Of a stretch of DNA of 64,000 nucleotides, positions 52,496 to 61,220 are shown one piece after another. The stretch is from NCBI RefSeq assembly GCF_000518265.1, contig NZ_JADG01000004.1, positions 434,001 through 498,000 on the forward strand, written 5' to 3'. The position numbers and the translations under genes are program-made. The stretch comes from Actinomadura oligospora ATCC 43269 (lineage in GTDB: Bacteria > Actinomycetota > Actinomycetes > Streptosporangiales > Streptosporangiaceae). The notes beneath the pieces are model-generated. The model was not told where the DNA came from. It did no database searches and saw nothing but the letters and a program-made list of their open reading frames with translations. Each line of letters starts with the position of its first letter. Within the stretch, counting starts at the first letter, position 1.

Positions 52496-54088
52496 TCAGG
52501 TGCATCTCGTGCCGTTCTTCGGGACCTTGCCGTCCAGGAGGTAGGCGTCCACGGTGTTCACGACGCAGCGGTTTCCGGTCAGGTAGGCGGTGTGGCCCTG
52601 GCCTCGGAGGCTGAGGAGGACGGCCTTCCCGCCGATCTCCCGCGTGAGCGCGGGGGCCCAGGCGTACGGGGTGGCCGGGTCGCCCTCGTTGCCGACGACG
52701 ACGATGGGCGCGGCGGACGGCGCGGACACCTCGTTCCCCGCCTCGTCGCCCTTGTAGGGCCAGCCGGTGCAGGTGAGCAGGCCCCAGGCGAGGCCCGGAC
52801 CGAAGATCGGCGAGGCGTTGCGGAACCGGGGCAGCTCGTGCCGGACGTCCGCGACGGTCGCGCGCCCGGTGGTGTCGGCGCAGCTGATGGCGGTGTTGGC
52901 GGCGAGGAGGTTGGCGTAGTGGCCGTCCTCACCGCGGCCGTTCTGCAGGTCGGCGAGGGCGAGCAGGAGGGTGCCGTCGCCCTTGGCCGCGTCGGCGAGG
53001 GCCCGCGCGAGGATCTTCCAGGTCGTCTGGTCGTAGAGGGCGGCGGAGATGCCGGTCACCCCGAGGTTCTGGGTGAGCGGCCTCGCCGGTTGGCCGGTTC
53101 GGAGGGGGTGGTCGTCCAGGCCGTCCGCGAACCTCTGGACGGAGGCGAGGACGGTGCTCCTGTTCCGGCCCATCGGGCAGGAGGCGGCTCCGAGGCCGGC
53201 GCAGTACGAGGCGAAGTTCCCGAGGGCGCGCTGGAAGGCGGCGGCCTGCTGGAGCGACAGGTCGACCGCGCCGATCTTGGTGTCCACGGCGCCGTCCAGG
53301 ACGAGGCGTCCGACGTTCCCAGGGAGCTGGTGGGCGTTGTTCGCGCCGAGCTGGGTGCCGTAGGAGAGGCCGAAGTAGTGCAGTCTCGCGTCGCCGAGGA
53401 CGGCGCGGATGACGTCCATGTCGCGGGCGGCGGGCGCGGTTCCGACGTGGGGCAGGAGTGCGCCGGAGTGCTTCTCGCACGCGCGCGTGAAGGCGGCGTC
53501 CATGTCCTCGACGGTCTTGACCTCGGCGGCGTCGTCCGGGGACGAGTCGAGCGCGAGGAACCTGTCGAGTTCGGCGTCGTCCAGGCAGGTGACGGCGGTG
53601 CTCTGGCCGACGCCCCGGGGGTCGAAGCCGACGAGGTCGTAGCGTCCGGCGAGGTCCTGGAACCGTCCGGCGGACTCGGCGAGGGACTCGGTGCCGGAGG
53701 CGCCGGGCCCGCCGAAGTTGAAGAGCAGCGAGCCGATGTGGTGGGCCCGGTCGGTGGCGGCGAACCTGAGCAGGGCGAGATCGATGGTCCTACCGCCCGG
53801 CTTGGCGTAGTCGAGCGGCACCCTGACCGAGGCGCACTGCGGCGTGCCGGTCCGTCCGGTGGTGAGCGGGGGGTTCGTGGACAGCCCGGTGCAGGGTCCC
53901 CAGGAGGGGCGCTGGCGGGTGATGGAGGCGGGCAGCCCGGAGAGGAACGAGACGCCGCGTGTCATACCTGAGACCGTCTCGGACGATGGCCTGGACGGTC
54001 CCCGACCCCCGCATCCGGCCGGGCCGGAAACGGTCAGAACGACGGCGATTGCCACCCTGGCATGCCTCAGTGGCCCCGTATGCAACAT
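52496..54088 (-). CDS. Tap-like alpha/beta hydrolase lipoprotein
   Basis: A 530-residue secreted peptidase-like hydrolase. Lipobox-like SGPAGC with Cys26, then an alpha/beta-hydrolase fold: oxyanion region FNFGGPGASG, nucleophile Ser in FGLSYGTQLG, Asp in NEGDPATPY and His in LRGQGHTAYL, with the Tap C-terminal domain. Streptomyces Tap and mycobacterial CaeA (Rv2224c) are the same type; they remove N-terminal peptides or act on lipid esters. I chose the ATG at 54088 because it begins the signal peptide; the frame continues open upstream without homology. Confidence 0.9.
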   Translation of the reverse strand: MLHTGPLRHARVAIAVVLTVSGPAGCGGRGPSRPSSETVSGMTRGVSFLSGLPASITRQRPSWGPCTGLSTNPPLTTGRTGTPQCASVRVPLDYAKPGGRTIDLALLRFAATDRAHHIGSLLFNFGGPGASGTESLAESAGRFQDLAGRYDLVGFDPRGVGQSTAVTCLDDAELDRFLALDSSPDDAAEVKTVEDMDAAFTRACEKHSGALLPHVGTAPAARDMDVIRAVLGDARLHYFGLSYGTQLGANNAHQLPGNVGRLVLDGAVDTKIGAVDLSLQQAAAFQRALGNFASYCAGLGAASCPMGRNRSTVLASVQRFADGLDDHPLRTGQPARPLTQNLGVTGISAALYDQTTWKILARALADAAKGDGTLLLALADLQNGRGEDGHYANLLAANTAISCADTTGRATVADVRHELPRFRNASPIFGPGLAWGLLTCTGWPYKGDEAGNEVSAPSAAPIVVVGNEGDPATPYAWAPALTREIGGKAVLLSLRGQGHTAYLTGNRCVVNTVDAYLLDGKVPKNGTRCT

Positions 54089-54304
54089 TCGTCCCCCCGG
54101 TCGTTCCGCGGGGGGCGATCCATGATCTACCCGTGGCCTCCTATGCTGACTCCCGATCTCGTCGAGTTCACGCCATCTCCGGGTGCTAGGGGGACTCACC
54201 CTGAAGTCCGGATTTCCCCGCCGGGGCGTACTACTCAAGACTGAGATGAAGACCCTTCGTCGCGGTGATCTCAAACAGGTGGCCGCGCGGCAAAGATAGG
54301 TAGC

Positions 54305-55276
54305 ATGGCCCAAACCGCCCCAGCAGCTCCCCGCGGCCAGACCGAGGAGTCCGACACCCCCACCGCGCGTGTCCCGCTCCCCCGGCAGGAACCGTCGGAC
54401 GAGGTCCGCCGTCCCGCCGGCCGCGTCGTCCGGTTCGCACGCGCCGTGCGCACGTTCTCCGGCTCCCCCTCCGCGCCCCCGCTCTGGCGCGAGCTCGCGC
54501 TGATCGCCCTGTTCTACACGGCCTACACGCTGACCCGGATCATCCTGGTCCAGGACGGCACCGGCCCGGCGTTCCGGCACGCGCAGGACATCCTGTCCCT
54601 GGAGCGGTCGCTCGGCATCGACGTGGAGCTCGACCTCAACCGGTGGCTGCTGGACGTGACGTGGCTGGCCAAGGCCGCGAACCTGTTCTACATGAGCATG
54701 CACTTCGTGGTGACGCTGAGCCTGGTGGTGTGGCTCTACCGGTACCGGCCGCTGGAGTACCGGTGGCTGCGCGCGGCGGTGATGATCGCGACCGGGCTGG
54801 CGCTGATCGGGTTCTGGCTGTACCCGCTGGCCCCGCCGCGCTTCCTCGGCAGCGTCGGGTTCATCGACCCGGTGACCGCGCTGCACTCGGTGGGGCTGTA
54901 CTCGGGCGACTCGTCCGGGGCGATGACCAACCAGTACGCGGCGATGCCGTCGATGCACGCGGGCTGGTCGCTGTGGTGCGGGTTCGTGCTCGTCCGGCTG
55001 GGCACGCAGAAGTGGGTCAAGGCGCTGGGCGTGGCCTACCCGGTGACGACCGTGCTGGTGATCCTCTCCACCGCGAACCACTACATCCTGGACGCGGTGA
55101 TCGGGAGCGGGCTGATCGTCGGATCGCTGGCGCTGTCCTGGCTGCTGTACCGGCGCACCCCGGAGTCCCTGCTGCGGGCGGGCGAACGGGTGCGGAGCAG
55201 GGCGCGGACGGGTCGCACGAGGGTAATGGTTCGTATTCGGACCGTGGCCGGTGCCAGGTCGGCGGAGCGTGTCTGA
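54305..55276 (+). CDS. PAP2-family membrane phosphatase/transferase, copy 1
   Basis: A 323-residue protein with a Pro-rich N-terminal tail and about six membrane segments. The motifs PSMHAGWS and TANHYILDAVIG are the C2 and C3 blocks of the PAP2 superfamily, in the form found in inositol-phosphorylceramide synthase/AUR1-like members; the first PAP2 block is weak, as in that subgroup. A phosphatidate or phospholipid head-group role is likely. A close paralogue follows 12 bases downstream. Confidence 0.88.
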   Translation: MAQTAPAAPRGQTEESDTPTARVPLPRQEPSDEVRRPAGRVVRFARAVRTFSGSPSAPPLWRELALIALFYTAYTLTRIILVQDGTGPAFRHAQDILSLERSLGIDVELDLNRWLLDVTWLAKAANLFYMSMHFVVTLSLVVWLYRYRPLEYRWLRAAVMIATGLALIGFWLYPLAPPRFLGSVGFIDPVTALHSVGLYSGDSSGAMTNQYAAMPSMHAGWSLWCGFVLVRLGTQKWVKALGVAYPVTTVLVILSTANHYILDAVIGSGLIVGSLALSWLLYRRTPESLLRAGERVRSRARTGRTRVMVRIRTVAGARSAERV

Positions 55277-55288
55277 GATGCTCGGTCC

Positions 55289-56113
55289 ATGGCCAGGACG
55301 GCGGACCTCTCCGGGACCGGTCCGGGCCCGGCCGGGGATCCCGGCCCGGGCGCCCGGGCCGCCAGGCCGCGGCTGTGGGCCGAGCTCGCGATCGTCCTGA
55401 TCTGCTACGTCGCCTACGAGTTCATCCGCAACCTGGTCCCCACCGAGCGCGCGCTCGCCCTCCAGCACGGCCATGAGCTGCTGAACGCCGAGGCCCTGGG
55501 CGGCATGGACGTCGAGTACTCGCTGAACCGGCTGTTCCTCGCCCACTCCTGGCTCGCCGTCCCGGCGAACTACTTCTACGCGACCATGCACTTCATCATG
55601 ACGATCGGGGTGCTGGTCTGGCTCTACTGGCGGCATCCGGGCACCTACCGGATGCACCGCGCCGCGTTGTTCTTCCTCACGCTGATCGGGCTGCTCGGCT
55701 TCTGGCTCTACCCGCTGGCGCCGCCGCGAATGCTGGCGGGCTTCACCGACACCGTGATCACCTTCGGCACCTGGGGCATCTACACCACGGGCCCGACCGC
55801 CTCGGTCTCCAACCAGTTCGCGGCGATGCCGTCCATGCACACCGCCTGGTCGCTGTGGTGCGCCGCCGCGATCATCGCCATCAGCCGCCGCCGCTGGGCG
55901 GTCGTCCTGGCCGCCCTCTACCCGGTCGCGACCATCATGGTGATCATGGGCACCGCCAACCACTACCTGCTGGACGCCGTGGGCGGCGCGACGGCCTCGG
56001 CCCTGGGCCTGGTCCTGGCCTACGGCGGCGCCCGCGTCCTGCTCCCCTGGTTCAGGCGCTCCCCGGCGCAGGAGGAGTACGGCTGGCCCGGCGGGCCCGG
56101 CCCTCGCCCCTAG
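55289..56113 (+). CDS. PAP2-family membrane protein, copy 2
   Basis: A 274-residue paralogue of the preceding gene, sharing the order of segments and the blocks WLYPLAPPRMLAGF, PSMHTAWSLWC and TANHYLLDAVGG. The two genes are tandem duplicates that have diverged in the N-terminal tail. The stop is 30 bases from the convergent glnE. Confidence 0.88.
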   Translation: MARTADLSGTGPGPAGDPGPGARAARPRLWAELAIVLICYVAYEFIRNLVPTERALALQHGHELLNAEALGGMDVEYSLNRLFLAHSWLAVPANYFYATMHFIMTIGVLVWLYWRHPGTYRMHRAALFFLTLIGLLGFWLYPLAPPRMLAGFTDTVITFGTWGIYTTGPTASVSNQFAAMPSMHTAWSLWCAAAIIAISRRRWAVVLAALYPVATIMVIMGTANHYLLDAVGGATASALGLVLAYGGARVLLPWFRRSPAQEEYGWPGGPGPRP

Positions 56114-56143
56114 CCTTGGCACGTTCCAGGACGCCGGGAGGCG

Positions 56144-59100
56144 TCAGGACGCGCCGTAGAAGGCGCGTTCCACGACGGCGCGGGCGCGGCGGGCGTGCCG
56201 GTGGTAGTCCTCCAGCAGGTCGCCCGCGGCCGGATAACCGAGGACCTGCGCGACGGCGCTGCGCTCGTGGTGGTGGTCGGTCGGCAGCAGATCGGACGGA
56301 CGGCCCCTGACCAGCACGATCGCGGCCCGGATCCGGGTCGCCAGGCACCACGCCTCGGCGAGCTCGGCGGCGTCGCCGGAGTCGAGGAGGCGGGCCTCGA
56401 CGGCGGCGTCCAGCGCGGCGAGGGTGCGGGTGGTGCGCAGGGCGGGGATCTCGTAGGCGTGCCGGAGCTGGATCAGCTGGGCCACCCACTCCACGTCGGA
56501 CAGGCCACCGGGGCCGAGCTTGAGGTGGAGCCGGCGGTCCACGCCGCGCGGCAGCCGCTCGGACTCCATCCGGGCCTTGAGCCGCCGGATCTGCCGGACG
56601 GCGTCCTCCTTCACGCCGTCCTCGGGCCAGCGGACGGGGTCGATCACCTCGCGGAAGCGCTCCCGCAGGGCGGGGTCCCCGACCAGCGGGTCGGCGCGGA
56701 GCAGCGCCTGGCTCTCCCACGGCTCCGACCAGCGGGCGTAGTAGGCGGCGTAGGACGCGAGGCTGCGGACGAGCGGCCCGGCCTTGCCCTCGGGACGCAG
56801 GTCCGGGTCGATCCTGACCGGCGGGTCGGCGGCGGGCAGGGCGAGCAGCCGCCGGAGCTCCTCGGCGACCGCGGACGCGGCGGACGCGGCGTCCCGGTCG
56901 TCCGCGCCGGGCCTCGGGTCGTGCACGAACATCACGTCCGCGTCGCTGCCGTAGCCGAGCTCGTGCCCGCCGAACCGGCCCATCGCGACGACCGCCATCG
57001 CGGTCGGCAGCGGGCCGCGCCGCTCCGCCTCGACCTTGCCGACCGCCGCGTCCAGGGCGGCCTCGATCGTGACGGAGGTGATGTCGGTGAGCGCCTCGCC
57101 GACCGCGCCCGGCTCGAGCGTGCCGAGCAGGTCGGCGACCGACACGCGGAACAGCTCCCTCCGCCGGACGGCCCGGACCGCCGTCACCGCGTCCTCCACC
57201 GACACCCCGCCCGGGCGGCGGCGGACGGCGGCGAGGGCCTCGGTGCGCAGGGACGCCGCGGGCCGCGGCCTCAGCTCGCTGTCGCGGCCGAGCATCGCGA
57301 CGGCCTCGGGGGCGCGGAGCAGCAGGTCGGTGGCGTACCGGCTGGCCCCGAGGACGTGCGCCATGCGTTCGGCCACGGTCACGTCGTCGCGGAGCAGCCG
57401 CAGGTACCAGGGGGTCGTGCCGAGGGCGTCGCTGACCTGGCGGAAGCCGAGCAGGCCCGCGTCCGGGTCGGGGGCGTCGGCGAACCAGCCGAGCATGACA
57501 GGGAGCAGCGTCCGCTGGATGGCGGCGCGGCGGGACACCCCGGCGGTGAGGGCCTGGAGGTGCCGGAGCGCGCCGGACGGGTCGCCGTAGCCGAGTGCCT
57601 CCAGGCGGACGCGGGCGGCGTCCGGGGTGAGGCGGGCCTCCTCCTCGGGCAGGCGCGCGACGGCCTGCAGGAGCGGCCGGTAGAACAGCTTCTCGTGGAT
57701 GCGGCGGACCTCGCGCGCGTGCCGCCGCCACAGCGTGGTGAACTCCCCCACCGGGTCGGTGCGCAGGCCGAGGGCGCGGCCGAGACGGCGCAGGTCGGCG
57801 GGGTCGTCCGGGACCAGGTGGGTGCGGCGCAGCCGGTGCAGCTGCACGAGGTGCTCGACGCGGCGCAGGAACCGGTAGGCGGACGCGAGCGCGGCGGCGT
57901 CGTCGCGTCCGACGTAGCCGCCGCGGGACAGCTCGGCGAGCGCGTCGAGGGTCCCGCGGGCGCGCAGCGACTCGTCCGACCTGCCGTGGACGAGCTGGAG
58001 CAGCTGGACGGAGAACTCGACGTCGCGCAGCCCGCCCGGCCCCAGCTTGAGCTGCCGTCCGGCCTCGGCGGTACGGCGGTTCAGGTCGGTCTCGACGCGA
58101 CGGCGCATGGCCTGGACGTCCTCCACGAAGCTCACTCCCTCGGCCGCGTGCCACACGATCGGCCCCATCGTGCCGGCGTACCGCGCGCCCAGCTCGCCGT
58201 CCCCGGCGACCGGACGGGCCTTCAGCAGCGCCTGGAACTCCCAGGTCTTGGCCCAGCGCTCGTAGTAGGCGCGGTGGCTGGCGAGCGTCCTGACCAGGGG
58301 CCCGGCCTTGCCCTCGGGACGGAGCGCCGCGTCCACCTCCCACAGCGCGCCCTCGGGGGTGCTCGCCGAGCACGCCCGCATGGTCGCGGCGGCGAGCCGC
58401 GTCGCGGTGCGCAGTGCGGCGTCCTCCGGATGCCCGTCGCGCGCCTCCGCCACGAAGATCACGTCCACGTCGCTGACGTAGTTCAGCTCGCGTCCGCCGC
58501 ACTTGCCCATGCCGATCACGGCCAGGCGGCACGTGTCGTGCCCGGGGACCTCCGCGCGGGCGATCGCCAGCCCGGCCGCGAGGGCGGCGGACGCGAGGTC
58601 CGCCAGCCTGGCCGCGACCTCGGCGACGTCCAGCTCCCCGGTCAGGTCGCGCCCGGCGAGCATGAGCACCCGCCTGCGGTAGGCGACCCGCAGCGCCACC
58701 AGCGTCCGCGTCGAGGCGTCCCGCGCCACCGGCTCGTCCGCCTCGGGATCCGCTCCCACCGCCCTCAGGAACTCGGCCCGCGCCGCCGCCCCGATCCCGT
58801 GAGCCAACGCGTCCACTTTCTCCGCATACGCCCGCTTAGCCCCGTCCGCGCCATCCGCGCCATCCGCGCCATCCGCATCCGACGCGCCCGGCGCGCCTTC
58901 CACGCGCTGCGCGCCTTGCGCGTCCTTCGCACCCGGCGCGACCTGCGCGCCCCTCGCGTCCTCCGCGCCCGGCGTGGGCTGTGCTGCGCGCTGGGCGTCT
59001 TTCGCGTCCGCGCCGTCGTTCGCATGCCGGGCGGCCCGGGGGTGGTCTTCGCCCTGCGCGACCTCGGTGGCCTGTGCGGGTTCCGCGGGGGCCTCCGGCT

Positions 59101-59509
59101 TCGGGTGGTCGGCGCCGGGCGGGGTATCGGGGGGCGGTTCCGGGTCGTCCGAGGAGCGGCGGAGGGCGCGCCAGTGGGACGGGTGGCGGGCGAGGTGGTC
59201 GGCCAGCGCGGACGAGACGCCGAGGACGGCCAGGAGGCGTTCGCGGACGGTCGGGTCGGTGGCCAGGGCGGTCGCGAGGGCGGCGGCCTCGCCGAGCCGT
59301 TCGGCACCGGTGAGCAGGGCGAGCAGGCCGCGCAGGGCGAGGTCGGGGTCGGCGGTGGCGCCCAGGTCGTCCAGGAGCTCGGCCGTGACCGCGGGCCCCG
59401 CCTCGGCGAGCAGGCGTTCGGCCCCGGCGGGGTCGTCGAAGCCCAGCCGGGCCAGCCTGGTCGGCAGCGAGGGTGAGGGACGGCGGTCACGTGCGCTCGG
59501 CGTGCTCAC
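56144..59509 (-). CDS. glnE: Glutamine synthetase adenylyltransferase/deadenylyltransferase with extra insert
   Basis: A 1121-residue two-headed enzyme that adds AMP to, and removes it from, the glutamine synthetase tyrosine. The N-terminal nucleotidyltransferase has GMGKCGGRELNYVSDVDVIF with the DxD pair; the C-terminal one has AMGRFGGHELGYGSDADVMF. Each is followed by a helical domain. I chose the GTG at 59509. An Ala/Asp/Gln-rich, low-complexity insert at residues 119-227, with GAD repeats, lengthens the protein by about 110 residues over the usual 1000. Target: GlnA encoded nearby. Confidence 0.95.
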   Translation of the reverse strand: MSTPSARDRRPSPSLPTRLARLGFDDPAGAERLLAEAGPAVTAELLDDLGATADPDLALRGLLALLTGAERLGEAAALATALATDPTVRERLLAVLGVSSALADHLARHPSHWRALRRSSDDPEPPPDTPPGADHPKPEAPAEPAQATEVAQGEDHPRAARHANDGADAKDAQRAAQPTPGAEDARGAQVAPGAKDAQGAQRVEGAPGASDADGADGADGADGAKRAYAEKVDALAHGIGAAARAEFLRAVGADPEADEPVARDASTRTLVALRVAYRRRVLMLAGRDLTGELDVAEVAARLADLASAALAAGLAIARAEVPGHDTCRLAVIGMGKCGGRELNYVSDVDVIFVAEARDGHPEDAALRTATRLAAATMRACSASTPEGALWEVDAALRPEGKAGPLVRTLASHRAYYERWAKTWEFQALLKARPVAGDGELGARYAGTMGPIVWHAAEGVSFVEDVQAMRRRVETDLNRRTAEAGRQLKLGPGGLRDVEFSVQLLQLVHGRSDESLRARGTLDALAELSRGGYVGRDDAAALASAYRFLRRVEHLVQLHRLRRTHLVPDDPADLRRLGRALGLRTDPVGEFTTLWRRHAREVRRIHEKLFYRPLLQAVARLPEEEARLTPDAARVRLEALGYGDPSGALRHLQALTAGVSRRAAIQRTLLPVMLGWFADAPDPDAGLLGFRQVSDALGTTPWYLRLLRDDVTVAERMAHVLGASRYATDLLLRAPEAVAMLGRDSELRPRPAASLRTEALAAVRRRPGGVSVEDAVTAVRAVRRRELFRVSVADLLGTLEPGAVGEALTDITSVTIEAALDAAVGKVEAERRGPLPTAMAVVAMGRFGGHELGYGSDADVMFVHDPRPGADDRDAASAASAVAEELRRLLALPAADPPVRIDPDLRPEGKAGPLVRSLASYAAYYARWSEPWESQALLRADPLVGDPALRERFREVIDPVRWPEDGVKEDAVRQIRRLKARMESERLPRGVDRRLHLKLGPGGLSDVEWVAQLIQLRHAYEIPALRTTRTLAALDAAVEARLLDSGDAAELAEAWCLATRIRAAIVLVRGRPSDLLPTDHHHERSAVAQVLGYPAAGDLLEDYHRHARRARAVVERAFYGAS

Positions 59510-59587
59510 CCGACCACCGTAATCCGACGGGGCCGCCTGAGCACGGAGAGCCATCCAAGATCACGAATCGGCCACGGCGTGAACCGA

Positions 59588-59606
59588 AGTCGATCTTGAA
59601 TCGACT
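59588..59606 (+). promoter_or_regulatory. 7-bp inverted repeat upstream of the FG-GAP gene
   Basis: AGTCGAT-cttga-ATCGACT (59588-59594 and 59600-59606) is a perfect dyad 58 bases before the start codon, in the glnE/FG-GAP divergent region. It may be an operator; no known regulator matches it to my knowledge. Confidence 0.35.
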
Positions 59607-59664
59607 CACAGGTCGGGGGCACACACCGTTTCCCCGAATTCCCACCGTTCCCGGAGGAACACTC

Positions 59665-61125
59665 ATGAGAAGACGCACTCTCGCCGTGGTCGGCTCCCTG
59701 GCCGCCGGAGCCGTGGCGGCCGGATCCGCCGTGGCGCTCACCGTGGGGGACACCTCCCATGTCTCGGCGGCGCAGGTCGCGGACACATCGGCGCGCAAGC
59801 CCGCGAGGCCCGGCGATTTAAACGGTGACGGACGCCGCGACCTCATCCTTCCGAACGAGAGCGCGGAGGACGGCAGCGGCCACAACGGGCGGGTCGTCAT
59901 CGTGCCCGTCGGCCCGCGCGGTCCGCTCACCGCCCAGCGTGACCTCGTGACCCGCGGACGCGCCGGGCTGCCCGCCCAGCCCGACCGGAAGGAGACCTTC
60001 GGCGAACACGAGGCCAGCGCCGACTTCGACCGCGACGGGTATGCCGATCTCGCCGTGAGCACCACGTCCGGCGACGGGAAGAGCACCGGCGTGCTGGTGT
60101 TCTACGGCGGCCCGAAGGGCCTGACGGGCAGGCACGTCCTGCTCCCCGGCCCGGAGGTCGGGGCGATGGCCATCGGGGACTTCGACGGCAACGGCAGGCC
60201 CGACCTGGCCGTCGTGGAACTCGACGCGGCGAGGGCCGACCACTACTACCACTACCGGCTCTACGCCAACGTCGGCTCGGTCGCGGTGAAGCCGACGGTC
60301 ACCAAGATCAACAAGTTGACGGCGGCCGACATCGCGGGCTTCAGGGCCGTGGCGGCCGACGTCAACGGCGACGGTAAGGCCGACCTCGCCCTGACCTTCA
60401 CGTCGCTGTACGAGCGCGGCGGGCGCGGGCCCGCCTTCGGGGAGGTCCGGTACGGCACCGCCAAGGGGCTCGGCGCGCCGCACCGCTTCGCCACGGGCTG
60501 GACGGAGCGCAGCATCGCCGCCGGAGACATCAACGGCGACCACCGCGCCGATCTCGTCGTCCGCCGCTACACAGGGAAGAAGCCCGCGCAGATCAGCGTC
60601 CTCTACGGCGGGAAGACCGGGCTGAGCAAGCCCGTGTCGTTCTCCAAGGACACGCCGGGCGTGCCGGGCAAGGGCTCGGCCGACGACGACTTCGCTCACG
60701 AGGCGATCGCCGTCGGCGATCTCAACGGCGACGGACTCGGGGACGTCGCGGTCGGCGCCCCCAGGACTCCGATCGGCAAGCTCCACGAGACGGGTGCGGT
60801 CACCGTGCTCTACGGCACGCGCAAGGGCCTCACCGGCAAGGGAGCGCGCTCGATCAACCTGTCCCTCCCCGGGGCGCCCGACCGTCCGAGGACCGAGGAC
60901 TACTTCGGCGGCGCCGTCGTCATCCAGGACCTGAACGGCGACGGCAGGCCGGACCTGGTCGTCGGAGCGGGCAACCACCCCGCCCCCAAGCCCGTCTACC
61001 GTGGGGCGATCTTCGCCTTCCCCGGCGGCAAGGGCGGCCCGCTGCTCAAGGGCAGCACCTGGATCACCCCGCAGACCCTGAACGTCAAGGAGGAGATCCA
61101 GCTCGGCGAACGCATCATGCCGTGA
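59665..61125 (+). CDS. Secreted FG-GAP/VCBS repeat protein
   Basis: A 486-residue exported protein with a signal peptide (hydrophobic core about 5-26) and seven calcium-binding-type loops of the form DxNGDGxxDL spread through the sequence (for example GDLNGDGRRDL, ADVNGDGKADL, GDLNGDGLGDV), as in integrin-like beta-propellers. It should fold as a calcium-stabilised propeller that binds a ligand; no catalytic part is seen. The ATG at 59665 follows GGAGGAA. Divergent from glnE. Confidence 0.9.
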   Translation: MRRRTLAVVGSLAAGAVAAGSAVALTVGDTSHVSAAQVADTSARKPARPGDLNGDGRRDLILPNESAEDGSGHNGRVVIVPVGPRGPLTAQRDLVTRGRAGLPAQPDRKETFGEHEASADFDRDGYADLAVSTTSGDGKSTGVLVFYGGPKGLTGRHVLLPGPEVGAMAIGDFDGNGRPDLAVVELDAARADHYYHYRLYANVGSVAVKPTVTKINKLTAADIAGFRAVAADVNGDGKADLALTFTSLYERGGRGPAFGEVRYGTAKGLGAPHRFATGWTERSIAAGDINGDHRADLVVRRYTGKKPAQISVLYGGKTGLSKPVSFSKDTPGVPGKGSADDDFAHEAIAVGDLNGDGLGDVAVGAPRTPIGKLHETGAVTVLYGTRKGLTGKGARSINLSLPGAPDRPRTEDYFGGAVVIQDLNGDGRPDLVVGAGNHPAPKPVYRGAIFAFPGGKGGPLLKGSTWITPQTLNVKEEIQLGERIMP

Positions 61126-61165
61126 CCCGGCATGAGGGCGTGCTGAGAAGGCACTGAGAAAAGGT

Positions 61166-61199
61166 GGTGGCCGGGAGCCCGGACGGGCTCCCGGCCACC
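61166..61199. terminator. Bidirectional terminator, FG-GAP gene/glnA2
   Basis: A perfect 15-bp stem (61166-61180 with 61185-61199). The A-run on its left reads as T on the minus strand, so it best ends the glutamine synthetase transcript. Confidence 0.8.
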
Positions 61200-61220
61200 C
61201 CGAACGGCCGGGCGAACGTC

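Noticed and set aside
54089-56122. Upstream extension of the Tap-like hydrolase frame to about 1200 codons
   Set aside because: It runs antisense through both PAP2 genes; the signal peptide and homology start at 54088.
56195-59476. A 1093-codon open frame on the plus strand opposite glnE
   Set aside because: Antisense to a clear GlnE with all motifs; composition is Arg/Gly/Val-rich noise.
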